Below are positions 45,145 through 54,729 of a stretch of DNA of 64,000 nucleotides, one piece after another. The stretch spans positions 1,612,001 to 1,676,000 of the forward strand of contig NZ_AP027056.1 of assembly GCF_027924965.1 (NCBI RefSeq), given 5' to 3'. The notes below the pieces were generated by a model. The model searched no databases, was not told the DNA's origin, and saw only the letters and a list, made by a program, of their open reading frames with translations. Position 1 is the stretch's first letter. Each line of letters opens with the position of its first letter. The translations under genes were made by a program, and so were the position numbers. This stretch comes from Limnohabitans sp. TEGF004. GTDB taxonomy: Bacteria; Pseudomonadota; Gammaproteobacteria; Burkholderiales; Burkholderiaceae_C.

Positions 45145-45905
45145 CCCAGTGCACACACAACACACCATCGCAACGCGGCTACACCTTGCCTGAGTTGCTC
45201 ATTGGCATGGCACTCAGCCTGCTCGTGATCGCGGCAGCGACATCGGCCTACGGCACCAGCAAACAAACGTGGAGCGCCATGGCAGCCGCGGATGCGGTGC
45301 ACGCCAACGCACGCGTGGCTTTGCACAATATCCACGAGCAAGTACACGTGGCAGGAGCCGCTTACCTCAAAGCGAATAACAGCAACGGCAACTTCACCGT
45401 GGAAATTTCACTCAATGAAGACGCGGGGCAAGCCGCTTTGGCGGGTGTGAATGGCAACAAATCTGTCGAGAGCCTCACCCTCGGCCATTGGCATGCACTC
45501 GACACCATGGACTGCCAAGGCAACACCGGCAGTACCCACGCCATAGTGCGCAGCGATTACAAACTCAACACCAACAAAGAGCTGAGCTGCAAAGACCTCA
45601 ACCTCACCAACAGCACCTACCAAGCTTTGGCGGAAGGCGTGGAAGATTTTCAGTTGCGCTACGCCGAAGCCAACCCAAGCACCCAAACCCTTCAGTGGAA
45701 AACCGCCAACCAAGTGACGGACATGGGGCAGGTGTTGGCCATCGAGGTGTGTTTGCGCGTCGCCAGCATCAACACCGTGCACAACACCAAGTCCAACAGC
45801 CATCTCAAAGGTTGCCAAGATGAGGTTTTGCTGTCTGATGGCCGCGTACGCCGAACGTTCAAACGTGTGGTGGCTTTGCGCAATCGCGAAGGAGTCATGC
45901 CATGA
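45141..45905 (+). CDS. pilW: Type IV minor pilin, PilW-like
   Basis: A 254-residue prepilin; SQRG is followed by YTLPELLIGMALSLLVIAAA with Glu+5. PilW-like proteins are the long minor pilins that prime pilus assembly with PilV, PilX and FimU. Starts within the pilV stop (ATGA) and overlaps pilX by 4 bp. Confidence 0.86.
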   Translation: MTQCTHNTPSQRGYTLPELLIGMALSLLVIAAATSAYGTSKQTWSAMAAADAVHANARVALHNIHEQVHVAGAAYLKANNSNGNFTVEISLNEDAGQAALAGVNGNKSVESLTLGHWHALDTMDCQGNTGSTHAIVRSDYKLNTNKELSCKDLNLTNSTYQALAEGVEDFQLRYAEANPSTQTLQWKTANQVTDMGQVLAIEVCLRVASINTVHNTKSNSHLKGCQDEVLLSDGRVRRTFKRVVALRNREGVMP

Positions 45906-46564
45906 GGTACTCAACACGCATCAACGGATTTGCACTTCCCACCTTGATGGTCATGCTTGCGCTGGCCAGCATCGCCACGCTATTGGCGATGCGCAACCTC
46001 TGGGTGAACGACCAACTGCTCAACGCAGAAGCAGACCAGTTACGCGCACAACACAAAGCTGAAGCGGTGTTGCCCTTGGCCTTGGCCGACATCCTGAGCA
46101 ACGCCACCAACAACGACGGAACCACCAACTTGCGCCACACCGCCGGCAACGCCACGCAGACCCACGCGTTCTTTCCCAACACCCTGGCTGAGTACGACAT
46201 GCTGCGCCAACGCTTAGGCACAAACATTTGCAACGCCGGCATTTGCGCGCCCCATGCACTCAATCCCTCTGCCACCAAAGCCAGCGACTGGAAATCGCAA
46301 ACAGGCTCAGCCATGCAAGTCAGCGCCGCCCATACGCCCTATGGCGACAACACCGCTTGGTATTGGGTCGAGGTGTTTCCGAACAACGGCAACGGCAATG
46401 CCACTGCCAACGTCACCTCCACCCCACCATTCGTTTACCGCATCACAACCTTAGCCAAAGGCGTCACGCCCGGCAGCACCACCGTGCTGCAAGCCATTTG
46501 GACACGAACCAGTGACACATCCCACACAGGCCAGTGGCACAGCTGGCATGTGCTGCACGACTGA
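45902..46564 (+). CDS. pilX: Type IV minor pilin, PilX/GspK-like
   Basis: A 220-residue prepilin-like protein. The site is RINGFALPTLMVMLALAS, so position +5 is Thr, not Glu. Lack of Glu+5 is the hallmark of the tip subunit GspK of the related type II secretion pseudopilus, so this protein may cap the pilus. ATGA overlap with pilW; pilE follows after 6 bp. Confidence 0.83.
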   Translation: MRYSTRINGFALPTLMVMLALASIATLLAMRNLWVNDQLLNAEADQLRAQHKAEAVLPLALADILSNATNNDGTTNLRHTAGNATQTHAFFPNTLAEYDMLRQRLGTNICNAGICAPHALNPSATKASDWKSQTGSAMQVSAAHTPYGDNTAWYWVEVFPNNGNGNATANVTSTPPFVYRITTLAKGVTPGSTTVLQAIWTRTSDTSHTGQWHSWHVLHD

Positions 46565-46570
46565 ACCCAC

Positions 46571-46981
46571 ATGACACACGCCCATCGCCAACATGGCTTC
46601 ACCCTCATCGAGCTGCTCATCGCCCTCGCCTGCGTGGCCCTACTTGCCAGCCTTGCTTGGCCCAGCTACCAAAGTTTGATTCTGCGAAGCCAACGCGCCC
46701 AAGCGCGTGCATCACTGTTGCAAGCCGCCCATTGGCTAGAACGTGCAGCCAGCGCCAACGGCAGCTATCCGTTGGCAAACGATGTACCCACGAGCGTGCT
46801 GCAAATTGACGGGCAGCGTTACAAGATGAGCGTCACCAGCACCGCACAAAGCTACACCCTCAGCGCCATGCCACTGGGCACACAAACGGCGGATGCCTGC
46901 GGCACCTTGACGGTCAACCACCTGGGCGTGCGCAGCGTGCAAGACGCCAGTCAAACGGCGGCGCAGTGCTGGAGTCGGTAG
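46571..46981 (+). CDS. pilE: Type IV minor pilin, PilE-like
   Basis: A 136-residue prepilin with a short leader (MTHAHRQHG) before FTLIELLIALACVALLASLA and the PilE-type continuation WPSYQSLILRSQRAQARASL. The C-terminal pair of cysteines (ADACGTL and AAQCWS) fits the D-region loop. It ends the minor-pilin operon; no pilY1 gene is present between pilX and pilE, where it is often found. Confidence 0.86.
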   Translation: MTHAHRQHGFTLIELLIALACVALLASLAWPSYQSLILRSQRAQARASLLQAAHWLERAASANGSYPLANDVPTSVLQIDGQRYKMSVTSTAQSYTLSAMPLGTQTADACGTLTVNHLGVRSVQDASQTAAQCWSR

Positions 46982-47053
46982 GAATGCACCATGGCCACGC
47001 GCAAAAGAAATACCCCCATGTGAACTGCAGGTCTCGCCATTCATAATTGCGCC

Positions 47054-48157
47054 ATGACTTTTTCAGCGCACGACACCCCCCACATGACAAGCGCCTTGGC
47101 CTTAGCGCGCGAGGCTTTGTTTTTGACCTCGCCCAACCCCCGCGTGGGCTGCGTCATCGTGGGTGCTGATGGCGCAGTGCTGGGCAGCGGCCACACGCAA
47201 CGCGCAGGCGAAGCCCACGCCGAAGTGATGGCCTTACGTGATGCGCAAGCTAAAAACATCGACGTCAAAGGCGCCACGGCCTATGTGACGCTGGAGCCCT
47301 GCAGCCACCAAGGCCGCACCGGCCCCTGTTGCGATGCACTCATCGATGCAGGCTTGGCTCGCGTGGTGGTGGCCGAAGGTGACCCCAACTCACACGTGGC
47401 AGGCCAAGGCATTGCACGCTTGCGTGCAGCAGGCGTGCAGGTGGACGTGGGCTTGCTTGGCGAAGAAGCGCACGAACTCAACATCGGTTTTTTCAAACGC
47501 ATGACCCACGGCACCCCCTGGGTGCGCATGAAAGTGGCAGCATCGCTCGACGGGCAAACTGCGTTAGAGAACGGCGTGAGCCAGTGGATCACCTCGGCCC
47601 CCGCGCGTGACGATGGCCATGCATGGCGTGCCCGCGCATGCGCTGTGCTCACAGGCATCGGCACCGTTTTGGAAGACGACCCGCAACTCGATGTGCGCGC
47701 CGTGCCCACCCCACGCCAGCCCACGCTGGTGGTGATGGACAGCCAGCTCGAAACGCCCCTCACGGCCAAGCTCTTCAAACCGCAACGCCCTGTTTGGATT
47801 TACTGCGCCGTCGACAACGCCGAGCGTCGCCAAGCCCTTGAGACCAAAGGCGCAAAGGTCATTTGCCTACCCAACTCATCAGGCAAAGTCGACCTAGTTG
47901 CCATGCTCAAAGACCTCGGTCAAAAGCAAATCAACGAAGTGCATGTGGAAGCGGGCAACAAACTCAATGGCTCTTTGTTGCGTGAAGGCTTGGTGGATGA
48001 GCTGCTCACCTACCTCGCACCCAAGCTCATGGGTCAAGGTCGCGGCATGACAAATTTGGGGCCTTTCACGAGTTTGGACGATTCCAAAGCCCTCGCGTTT
48101 CAAGAAGTGACACAAATCGGTCCTGATTTAAGGATATTGGCCCGCCTCGGCCGGTAA
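47054..48157 (+). CDS. ribD: Bifunctional riboflavin deaminase/reductase RibD
   Basis: Carries out the deaminase and reductase steps of riboflavin synthesis; 367 residues. The deaminase domain has GEAHAEVMAL and PCSHQGRTGPC (zinc site); the reductase domain starts near 150 (WVRMKVAASLDGQTAL) and ends with NEVHVEAGNKLNGSLL. CATAAT lies 6 bp before the ATG, suggesting a very short leader. First of ribD-ribE-ribBA-ribH-nusB. Confidence 0.96.
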   Translation: MTFSAHDTPHMTSALALAREALFLTSPNPRVGCVIVGADGAVLGSGHTQRAGEAHAEVMALRDAQAKNIDVKGATAYVTLEPCSHQGRTGPCCDALIDAGLARVVVAEGDPNSHVAGQGIARLRAAGVQVDVGLLGEEAHELNIGFFKRMTHGTPWVRMKVAASLDGQTALENGVSQWITSAPARDDGHAWRARACAVLTGIGTVLEDDPQLDVRAVPTPRQPTLVVMDSQLETPLTAKLFKPQRPVWIYCAVDNAERRQALETKGAKVICLPNSSGKVDLVAMLKDLGQKQINEVHVEAGNKLNGSLLREGLVDELLTYLAPKLMGQGRGMTNLGPFTSLDDSKALAFQEVTQIGPDLRILARLGR

Positions 48158-48187
48158 GCGGCACTTAAACCTGCGAAAATATCGTCC

Positions 48188-48868
48188 ATGTTCACCGGAA
48201 TCATCACCGGCGTGGGGCGCATCACCGCTGTCCACGACCTGGGTAGCTCTTTAAGCCACGGCAAGCGTCTCACCATTGAGGCCCCTGCCGCGTATCTCGA
48301 CGACGTCACTCTGGGGGACAGCATCGCGCTCAACGGCGCTTGCATGACAGTCACCAGCTTCGACCTCGACACACACACCTTCACCATCGACATCTCTGTG
48401 GAATCACTGGCTCGCACCAGTGGTCTAACTGAGCTCGGCCGCGTCAACCTTGAAAAAGCGTTGCGCGCCCACGACCGCTTAGGCGGCCACATCGTGTCGG
48501 GCCATGTGGACGGCATTGGTCACGTGAGCCACTTTGCGCAAATCGGCGAAAGCTGGGAACTGCGCATCATGGCCCCCACCGACCTTGCCAAATACTTGGC
48601 CTACAAAGGCTCCATCACCATCAACGGCGTGAGCCTGACGGTGAACAGCGTGCAAGACTTCTTCAACGCGGACGGCCCATTGGGCTTGCGCGGCTCTGAA
48701 GTCAGCATCAACCTCATTCCTCACACCGTGAACAACACCGCTTTGGGCTCGCTCAAAACGGGCAGCACGGTGAACCTCGAAATTGACACCGTTGCCCGCT
48801 ACGTTGAACGCATGTTGCGTGTCGACGCCTCGCTGGGTGACGCTGCCGCATTGAAAGCCCAGCCATGA
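48188..48868 (+). CDS. ribE: Riboflavin synthase alpha subunit
   Basis: Converts two lumazines to riboflavin plus a pyrimidine. The 226-residue protein begins [12 protein letters not shown] and has the two lumazine-binding repeats; [16 protein letters not shown] and [15 protein letters not shown] are the paired active-site strands. It ends in an ATGA overlap with ribBA. Confidence 0.96.
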   Translation: MFTGIITGVGRITAVHDLGSSLSHGKRLTIEAPAAYLDDVTLGDSIALNGACMTVTSFDLDTHTFTIDISVESLARTSGLTELGRVNLEKALRAHDRLGGHIVSGHVDGIGHVSHFAQIGESWELRIMAPTDLAKYLAYKGSITINGVSLTVNSVQDFFNADGPLGLRGSEVSINLIPHTVNNTALGSLKTGSTVNLEIDTVARYVERMLRVDASLGDAAALKAQP

Positions 48869-49992
48869 GCGTTACCCAAGGGCTAAAGCCCGTCGCTATT
48901 TCCCCTGTTGAAGACATCGTGGCCGACATGAAAGCCGGCCGCATCGTCATCCTGGTAGACGAAGAAGACCGCGAAAACGAAGGTGACTTGGTGCTGGCGT
49001 CTGACCACGTCACACCCGAAGCCATCAACTTCATGGCCCGCTTTGGCCGTGGCTTGATTTGCCTCACGCTCACCCGCGAGCGCTGCGAATATTTGAAGCT
49101 GCCTCCCATGGCCGCACGCAATGGCACGGTCTACAGCACCGCGTTCACCGTGTCCATCGAAGCCGCTGAGGGCGTGACCACCGGCATCTCTGCCGCCGAC
49201 CGTTCGCGCACCATCGAAGTGGCCGTGGCCAAAGCGACCCAGCCCTCCGACTTGGTACAACCCGGTCATGTGTTCCCACTGCAAGCAGTAGATGGCGGCG
49301 TACTCATGCGTGCTGGCCACACCGAAGCAGGTTGCGACTTGGCCGCCATGGCTGGTTGTTCACCCTCTTCCGTGATTTGCGAAATCATGAAAGACGATGG
49401 CACGATGGCACGTTTGCCTGATTTGCAAATCTTCGCAGCCGAACACGGTTTGAAAATTGGCACCATCGCTGACCTCATTGCCTACCGCAGCCGCAACGAA
49501 TCACTCGTGCACAAAGTCAGCTCGCGCACCATGCACACCGCGCACGGCGAGTTCACCGCCAACGCCTACAAAGACATGACCAGCGGCGCTGTGCACATGG
49601 CCCTCGTCAAAGGCACTTGGGGCGCTGACGCCGAAGTGTTGGCACGCGTACACGAGCCACTCTCGGTGCTCGATGCGCTGGAACCCAACCGTGTCATGCA
49701 CTCATGGGGTTTGGATGCAGCTTTGGCACGCATCAGCCTTGAGGGCACAGGCGTAGTGGTCTTGCTCAACTGCGGCGAAAGCGGTGAGCAACTGCTGAAC
49801 CAATTTGATGGCACTGCCCGCTCAGCTCACGGCCCAGAGCGCGGCCGCATGGACCTGCGCAGCTACGGCGTGGGTGCGCAAATTTTGCGCGACTGCGGCG
49901 TGCACAAGATGCGCCTCATGGGCAACCCACGCCGCATGCCCAGCATGACCGGCTACGGACTTGAAATCACGGGCTATCTGTCCAAAGAATAA
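48865..49992 (+). CDS. ribBA: DHBP synthase RibB fused to a degenerate GTP cyclohydrolase II domain
   Basis: A 375-residue fusion. The N-terminal half is an intact 3,4-dihydroxy-2-butanone-4-phosphate synthase, with [18 protein letters not shown] and [14 protein letters not shown]. The C-terminal half has the fold of GTP cyclohydrolase II but lacks its zinc cysteines: the region that should read VHSEC...CDCG reads [11 protein letters not shown] and MHSWG, and the usual QEGRGIG loop reads GPERGRMDL. Only the RibB reaction is therefore expected, and a separate RibA must be encoded elsewhere. Confidence 0.93.
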   Translation: MSVTQGLKPVAISPVEDIVADMKAGRIVILVDEEDRENEGDLVLASDHVTPEAINFMARFGRGLICLTLTRERCEYLKLPPMAARNGTVYSTAFTVSIEAAEGVTTGISAADRSRTIEVAVAKATQPSDLVQPGHVFPLQAVDGGVLMRAGHTEAGCDLAAMAGCSPSSVICEIMKDDGTMARLPDLQIFAAEHGLKIGTIADLIAYRSRNESLVHKVSSRTMHTAHGEFTANAYKDMTSGAVHMALVKGTWGADAEVLARVHEPLSVLDALEPNRVMHSWGLDAALARISLEGTGVVVLLNCGESGEQLLNQFDGTARSAHGPERGRMDLRSYGVGAQILRDCGVHKMRLMGNPRRMPSMTGYGLEITGYLSKE

Positions 49993-50011
49993 AACCACAA
50001 AGAATAAAAAT

Positions 50012-50485
50012 ATGTTTGTCTCTAACCTCGCCTCCACCACCACGCTTGACGGCAGTGCTTTGAAAATTGGCATCGTCCAAGCGCGCTTCAACGAAGATAT
50101 CACCAACGCACTGGCTGCTGCTTGCATCGCCGAACTCAAAGCCATGGGCGTGGCAGATGACCGCATCACCCACGTGCATGTGCCGGGCGCGCTCGAAGTG
50201 CCCTTGGCCTTGGCTGCACTCGCGCAAATTGAAGACCCAGAACCGTTCAGCGCCCTCATCGCACTGGGCTGCATCATCCGTGGCGAGACTTACCACTTTG
50301 AGTTGGTGGCCAACGAATCTGGCGCAGGCGTGACCCGCGTCGGCATGGACTACCACGTGCCGATTGCCAACGCCATTCTCACCACCGAAGACATGCCACA
50401 GGCCATGGCGCGTCAAACCGACAAGGGCCGTGACGCCGCTCGCGTGGCCGTCGAAATGGCTTTGTTGTTGGAGAAATTGGCATGA
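50012..50485 (+). CDS. ribH: 6,7-dimethyl-8-ribityllumazine synthase
   Basis: Lumazine synthase, 157 residues, with [21 protein letters not shown], the [12 protein letters not shown] catalytic loop and the downstream block [12 protein letters not shown]. The ATG at 50012 is chosen; the longer in-frame start lies inside ribBA. It follows ribBA by 19 bp and overlaps nusB as ATGA. Confidence 0.96.
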   Translation: MFVSNLASTTTLDGSALKIGIVQARFNEDITNALAAACIAELKAMGVADDRITHVHVPGALEVPLALAALAQIEDPEPFSALIALGCIIRGETYHFELVANESGAGVTRVGMDYHVPIANAILTTEDMPQAMARQTDKGRDAARVAVEMALLLEKLA

Positions 50486-51018
50486 GCGACCACACCCCCG
50501 CCCACGACGACAAAGCCCCACGCAAAACGGCCCCTAAATCGGACGGCAATGGCACCACCAAAAGCGCCGCCAAATCTGGCCGCAGCCGCTCGCGTGAATT
50601 TGCGTTGCAAGGTCTCTACCAATTTTTGGTGGGCCAAAACGAAGCGGCTGACATAGATGTGTTCACCCGCGACCTGAGTGGTTTTCATAAATCTGACTCG
50701 GTGCATTACGACGCGCTGCTGTATGGCTGCATTGAGCAACGCGAAATTTTGGACTCACTCATTGAGCCCTTGCTTGACCGCAAGCTCAACGAAATCTCCC
50801 CCATCGAACACGCCGTGATGTGGATGGGCGCGTATGAGTTTCAACACTGCATCGACGTGCCATGGCGCGTGGTGCTGAACGAATACATCGAACTCGCCAA
50901 GTCTTTCGGCGGCACCGATGGTCACAAGTACGTCAACGGCGTGCTCAACGGTTTAGCACCCAAACTGCGCGCACTCGAAGTCGAGTCTGACCGCGCCAAA
51001 GGTAAGTTGCGCGATTGA
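50482..51018 (+). CDS. nusB: Transcription antitermination factor NusB
   Basis: RNA-binding helical protein of rRNA antitermination, 178 residues. The N-terminal 30 residues are charged and disordered; the conserved part starts at [15 protein letters not shown] and includes [18 protein letters not shown] and [16 protein letters not shown] with [14 protein letters not shown]. ribH-nusB coupling is standard. Confidence 0.96.
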   Translation: MSDHTPAHDDKAPRKTAPKSDGNGTTKSAAKSGRSRSREFALQGLYQFLVGQNEAADIDVFTRDLSGFHKSDSVHYDALLYGCIEQREILDSLIEPLLDRKLNEISPIEHAVMWMGAYEFQHCIDVPWRVVLNEYIELAKSFGGTDGHKYVNGVLNGLAPKLRALEVESDRAKGKLRD

Positions 51019-52205
51019 TGATGAAGATCGCCCAGCGTGCGCAACGCATTGAGCCTTTCTATGTGATGGAGGTGGCCAAGGCCGCCGCCGAACGTGCCGC
51101 TTTGGTGGCGCACACCGATGCGCCCATGATTTTTCTGAACATCGGCGAGCCTGATTTCACCGCGCCGCCATTGGTGCAAGAAGCTGCTGCACGCGCTGTG
51201 CACGATGGCGTGACGCAATACACACCTGCTCTTGGCATTCCAGAATTACGCGAGCGCATCAGCGCTTGGTACAGCACACGTTTTGGTGTGAATGTGCCAG
51301 CCCGCCGCATCGTCATCACTGCCGGTGCATCGGCTGCTTTGCAACTGGCTTGCTTGGCGTTGATCGAAGCGGGCGACGACGTGCTGATGCCCGACCCGAG
51401 CTACCCCTGCAATCGTCATTTTGTGAGCGCTGCAGAAGGCCGTGCAGTATTGGTCCCCACCACCGCAGCTGAGCGTTTTCAGCTCAGCGCTGAGCAAGTG
51501 CGTGCGAATTGGACGGCACACACACGCGGCGTATTGCTGGCTTCTCCGTCTAACCCCACAGGCACCTCGATTCATCCCGATGAGTTGCGTGCCATTCACA
51601 ACGAGGTGTCACAACGTGGCGGCACCACCTTGATTGATGAAATTTATTTGGGCCTGAGTCACGACGAACAGTTTGGCCAATCGGCCCTGGGCATTGACGA
51701 TCAAATCATCAGCATCAACAGCTTCAGCAAATACTTCAACATGACGGGCTGGCGTTTGGGCTGGTTGGTGGTGCCTGACGCACTCGTGCCCGTGGTCGAG
51801 CGTTTGGCGCAAAACCTGTTCATCTGCGCTAGCACGGTTGCGCAACACGCTGCACTTGCCTGTTTTGAGGCGGAGAGCATTGCCGAGTACGAACGTCGTC
51901 GTGATGAATTCAAGGCTCGCCGTGACTACTTTGTGCCCGCACTCAACGCATTAGGCCTGAACGTCCCAGTCATGCCCGATGGCGCGTTTTATGCGTGGGC
52001 CGATTGCGCGGCAGCAGCCGACAAACTTGGCGTCAAAGGCAGTTGGGACTTTACGTTTGAAGTGATGAACAAAGCCAACTTAGCCATCACACCCGGGCGC
52101 GACTTTGGCCATGCCGACACCTCGCGCTTTGTGCGCTTCTCCACCGCCCGCTCGCTGCCTGAGTTGCAAGCTGCGATTGCGCGTTTACAAAAAACTCTGA
52201 GCTAA
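51018..52205 (+). CDS. Class I PLP-dependent aminotransferase
   Basis: A 395-residue fold-type I aminotransferase. The PLP lysine is in INSFSKYFNMTGWRLGW; ASPSNPTGTSI and DEIYLGL supply cofactor contacts, and FVRFSTARSLPEL has the substrate arginine. The exact amino acid is not predictable; similar proteins are annotated as aspartate- or alanine-type transaminases. Its ATG shares one base with the nusB stop (TGATG). Confidence 0.9.
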   Translation: MMKIAQRAQRIEPFYVMEVAKAAAERAALVAHTDAPMIFLNIGEPDFTAPPLVQEAAARAVHDGVTQYTPALGIPELRERISAWYSTRFGVNVPARRIVITAGASAALQLACLALIEAGDDVLMPDPSYPCNRHFVSAAEGRAVLVPTTAAERFQLSAEQVRANWTAHTRGVLLASPSNPTGTSIHPDELRAIHNEVSQRGGTTLIDEIYLGLSHDEQFGQSALGIDDQIISINSFSKYFNMTGWRLGWLVVPDALVPVVERLAQNLFICASTVAQHAALACFEAESIAEYERRRDEFKARRDYFVPALNALGLNVPVMPDGAFYAWADCAAAADKLGVKGSWDFTFEVMNKANLAITPGRDFGHADTSRFVRFSTARSLPELQAAIARLQKTLS

Positions 52206-52208
52206 ACC

Positions 52209-52607
52209 ATGAGCACCGTTTTTGAACACCCCATTCGGGTTTATTGGGAAGACACAGATGCCGGTGGCATTGTGTTTTATGCCAACTACCTCAAGTTCTT
52301 CGAGCGTGCACGCACCGAGTGGCTGCGCGCACTTGGCATTGGCCAACACGCGCTGCGCGAGGAAACCGGTGGCATGTTTGTGGTGAGTGAAACCACCGTC
52401 AAATACCACCGCCCCGCCAAGCTGGATGACCAGCTGCGCGTCACCGCCACCTTGGCCGAAGGTGGTCGAGCCAGCCTCGTCATTGCCCAACAAGCATGGC
52501 TAGGCGAAACTTTACTTTGCGAAGGCTCCATCCGTATTGGTTGGGTCGATGCTGCTGCCATGAAGCCTGCGAGAATCCCCTCTTCTGTATTGGAACGACT
52601 GACATGA
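52209..52607 (+). CDS. ybgC: Acyl-CoA thioesterase YbgC
   Basis: Hotdog-fold thioesterase, 132 residues, first gene of the tol operon in many Proteobacteria. The active site is in YWEDTDAGGIVFYANYLKF, and the following FERARTEWLRALG is typical. Overlaps tolQ as ATGA and starts only 3 bp after the aminotransferase gene. Confidence 0.94.
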   Translation: MSTVFEHPIRVYWEDTDAGGIVFYANYLKFFERARTEWLRALGIGQHALREETGGMFVVSETTVKYHRPAKLDDQLRVTATLAEGGRASLVIAQQAWLGETLLCEGSIRIGWVDAAAMKPARIPSSVLERLT

Positions 52608-53293
52608 CACAAGACTTTTCCATCGTCCATTTATTGCTCAACGCGAGTTGGGTTGTCCAAGTTGTGGTGCTGATGCTCATGACGGTTTCTATCGTGAGTT
52701 GGGCTGCGATCTTTCGCAAGATCGGTTCCATCAAGCGCATCAAAGAACTCAACGAGGAGTTCGAACGCGACTTTTGGTCTGGCACCAGCTTGAACGAGCT
52801 GTTCGCAGCCGCCGCCCAAAACGCCAAGACCTCTGGCCCCATGGAACGCATCTTCGCCAGCGGCATGCGCGAGTACCAAAAACTGCGCGAACGCCGCATC
52901 AACGACAGCAGCGCATTGATGGACGGTGCGCGCCGCGCGATGCGTGCGAGCTACCAACGTGAGATGGATGCAATTGAATCCAACCTCTCCATGCTGGCCT
53001 CCGTCGGCTCTGTGTCGCCTTACGTGGGCTTGTTTGGCACGGTATGGGGCATCATGCACGCCTTCACGGGTTTGGCTGGCATGCAGCAAGTGACCTTGGC
53101 CAAAGTGGCCCCGGGTATTGCCGAAGCGCTGGTGGCGACCGCCATTGGTTTGTTTGCCGCGATTCCTGCGGTGTTGGCCTACAACCGTTTCTCACGTGAC
53201 ATTGACCGCGTGTCGATCAAACTGGAAACCTTCATCGAAGAGTTCAGCAACATCTTGCAGCGCAACGTCAGCGCCAGCGGCACAGCTCACTAA
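52604..53293 (+). CDS. tolQ: Tol-Pal system protein TolQ
   Basis: Inner-membrane motor subunit with three transmembrane segments (about 15-37, 128-155, 170-192), 229 residues. MLASVGSVSPYVGLFGTVWG and the region after it (GIAEALVATAIGLFAAIPAV) are the TolQ/ExbB signatures. With TolR it uses the proton gradient to energise TolA during cell-envelope constriction. Confidence 0.95.
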   Translation: MTQDFSIVHLLLNASWVVQVVVLMLMTVSIVSWAAIFRKIGSIKRIKELNEEFERDFWSGTSLNELFAAAAQNAKTSGPMERIFASGMREYQKLRERRINDSSALMDGARRAMRASYQREMDAIESNLSMLASVGSVSPYVGLFGTVWGIMHAFTGLAGMQQVTLAKVAPGIAEALVATAIGLFAAIPAVLAYNRFSRDIDRVSIKLETFIEEFSNILQRNVSASGTAH

Positions 53294-53308
53294 GCAGGAA
53301 CACCCAGC

Positions 53309-53740
53309 ATGGCTTCTATTGCCCCTCGCTCAGGACGCGGCCGCCGCGCTATGAACGACATCAACATGGTGCCGTTCATCGACGTGATGTTGGTGTTGCT
53401 CATCATCTTCATGGTGACTGCGCCCCTCATCTCGCCCACCGTGATTGATTTGCCCAGTGTGGGCAAAGCTGCCACCGTGCCTGACCAAGTGATTCATGTG
53501 GAGATCAGCAAAGAAGAGCGGATCACTGTCAAGAGCACAGGTACTGTGAACAAGTCTGTCAACAGCACATTGCTTGGACTGGCCCGTGACGTGAAAGAGC
53601 TGCAAGGCGAGACATCACAAGGCCCTGTGGTGATCACTGCAGACCGCACCATCAAATACGAAACTGTGGTCAAAGCCATGGACACGCTGCAGCGCTCGGG
53701 TGTGCAACGTGTGGGCCTCGCGGTTCAATTGGTGGATTGA
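53309..53740 (+). CDS. tolR: Tol-Pal system protein TolR
   Basis: ExbD/TolR family, 143 residues, with one N-terminal helix carrying the proton-path aspartate in NMVPFIDVMLVLLIIFMV, followed by a periplasmic domain ending VQRVGLAVQLV. It lies between tolQ (15 bp) and tolA (10 bp). Confidence 0.95.
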   Translation: MASIAPRSGRGRRAMNDINMVPFIDVMLVLLIIFMVTAPLISPTVIDLPSVGKAATVPDQVIHVEISKEERITVKSTGTVNKSVNSTLLGLARDVKELQGETSQGPVVITADRTIKYETVVKAMDTLQRSGVQRVGLAVQLVD

Positions 53741-53750
53741 TTTTTAAGCC

Positions 53751-54707
53751 ATGAGCGCACAAGCAAAGCATCTGGAGTTTGCTCCTCCGCCACCTGAAGG
53801 AACCGCCCGCTCTGTGGGTGCGGCCTTGGTGGTGCACGCTTTGCTCATCGTGGCGCTGACTGCCGGCATTCAGTGGAAGCAAGACAACAGCTTGTCTGTC
53901 GAGGCGGAGTTGTGGTCTGCCGTACCCATGGCGGCTGCGCCTAAGTTGGTCGAGGTTGAAGCACCACCGCCCCCGCCTGCCCCCAAACCAGAGCCTGCGC
54001 CTAAGCCCGTGGTGAAAGCGCCCGAGCCACCTGCCCCCAACCGCGATGCAGACATTGCACTGGCCAAGAAACGCAAGATTGAAGAAGAGAAAAAGATTCA
54101 AGAAGCGTTGAAGGCGGAAGAGCGCCGCAAAGAAGAAGTGAAAAAAGAGGCAGAGAAAAAAGCCAAGGCCAAGCTCGACGAAGACAAGCGCAAACTAGAA
54201 GCGAAGAAAGAAGAAGAGCGCAAGGACAAAGAGCGTAAAGAGAAAGAGCGCGCCGAGAAGGAACGCAAAGAAAAAGAAGCCAAGAAGCAGGCCGAGCAAA
54301 AAGACAGCAAAGCTTCTGCCGAAGAAGCCAAAAAGCTCGAAGCCATTCGCAAAGAAAACATGAAACGCATTGCAGGCTTAGCAGGTGCCAGCGGTAGCGA
54401 GAACGCCACCGGCACAGCCATGAAGTCTTCAGGCCCATCGGACAGCTATGGCGGCCGCATCCGCGCGCGCGTCAAACCCAACATCACGTTTGATCCCAGC
54501 TCTGTGTCGGGCAATCCCGCTGCCGAAGTGGAAGTGCGTTGCGCCCCCGACGGCACCATCGTGAGCCGCAAACTCACCAAGTCCAGCGGTAACTCAGCAT
54601 GGGACAACGCAGTACTCAAAGCCATCGACAAGACCGAAATCTTGCCACGTGACACCGATGGCCGCGTGCACTCACCACTGTTGCTGGTGTTCAAGCCCAA
54701 CGACTAA
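53751..54707 (+). CDS. tolA: Tol-Pal system protein TolA
   Basis: A 318-residue protein with one N-terminal helix (GAALVVHALLIVALTAGI), a Pro-rich hinge (APPPPPAPKPEPAPKP), a long Lys/Glu/Ala coiled coil (about 100-205) and a C-terminal TonB_C-like domain ending in LLVFKPND. It spans the periplasm to contact TolB/Pal. The genes tolB and pal, often next in line, are not here; an acyltransferase follows. Confidence 0.92.
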   Translation: MSAQAKHLEFAPPPPEGTARSVGAALVVHALLIVALTAGIQWKQDNSLSVEAELWSAVPMAAAPKLVEVEAPPPPPAPKPEPAPKPVVKAPEPPAPNRDADIALAKKRKIEEEKKIQEALKAEERRKEEVKKEAEKKAKAKLDEDKRKLEAKKEEERKDKERKEKERAEKERKEKEAKKQAEQKDSKASAEEAKKLEAIRKENMKRIAGLAGASGSENATGTAMKSSGPSDSYGGRIRARVKPNITFDPSSVSGNPAAEVEVRCAPDGTIVSRKLTKSSGNSAWDNAVLKAIDKTEILPRDTDGRVHSPLLLVFKPND

Positions 54708-54729
54708 ACCCTTCTTGGAATAGATTCGT

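Noticed and set aside
46982..47053. FMN riboswitch before ribD
   Set aside because: The gap is only 72 bp and shows none of the conserved RFN-element blocks.
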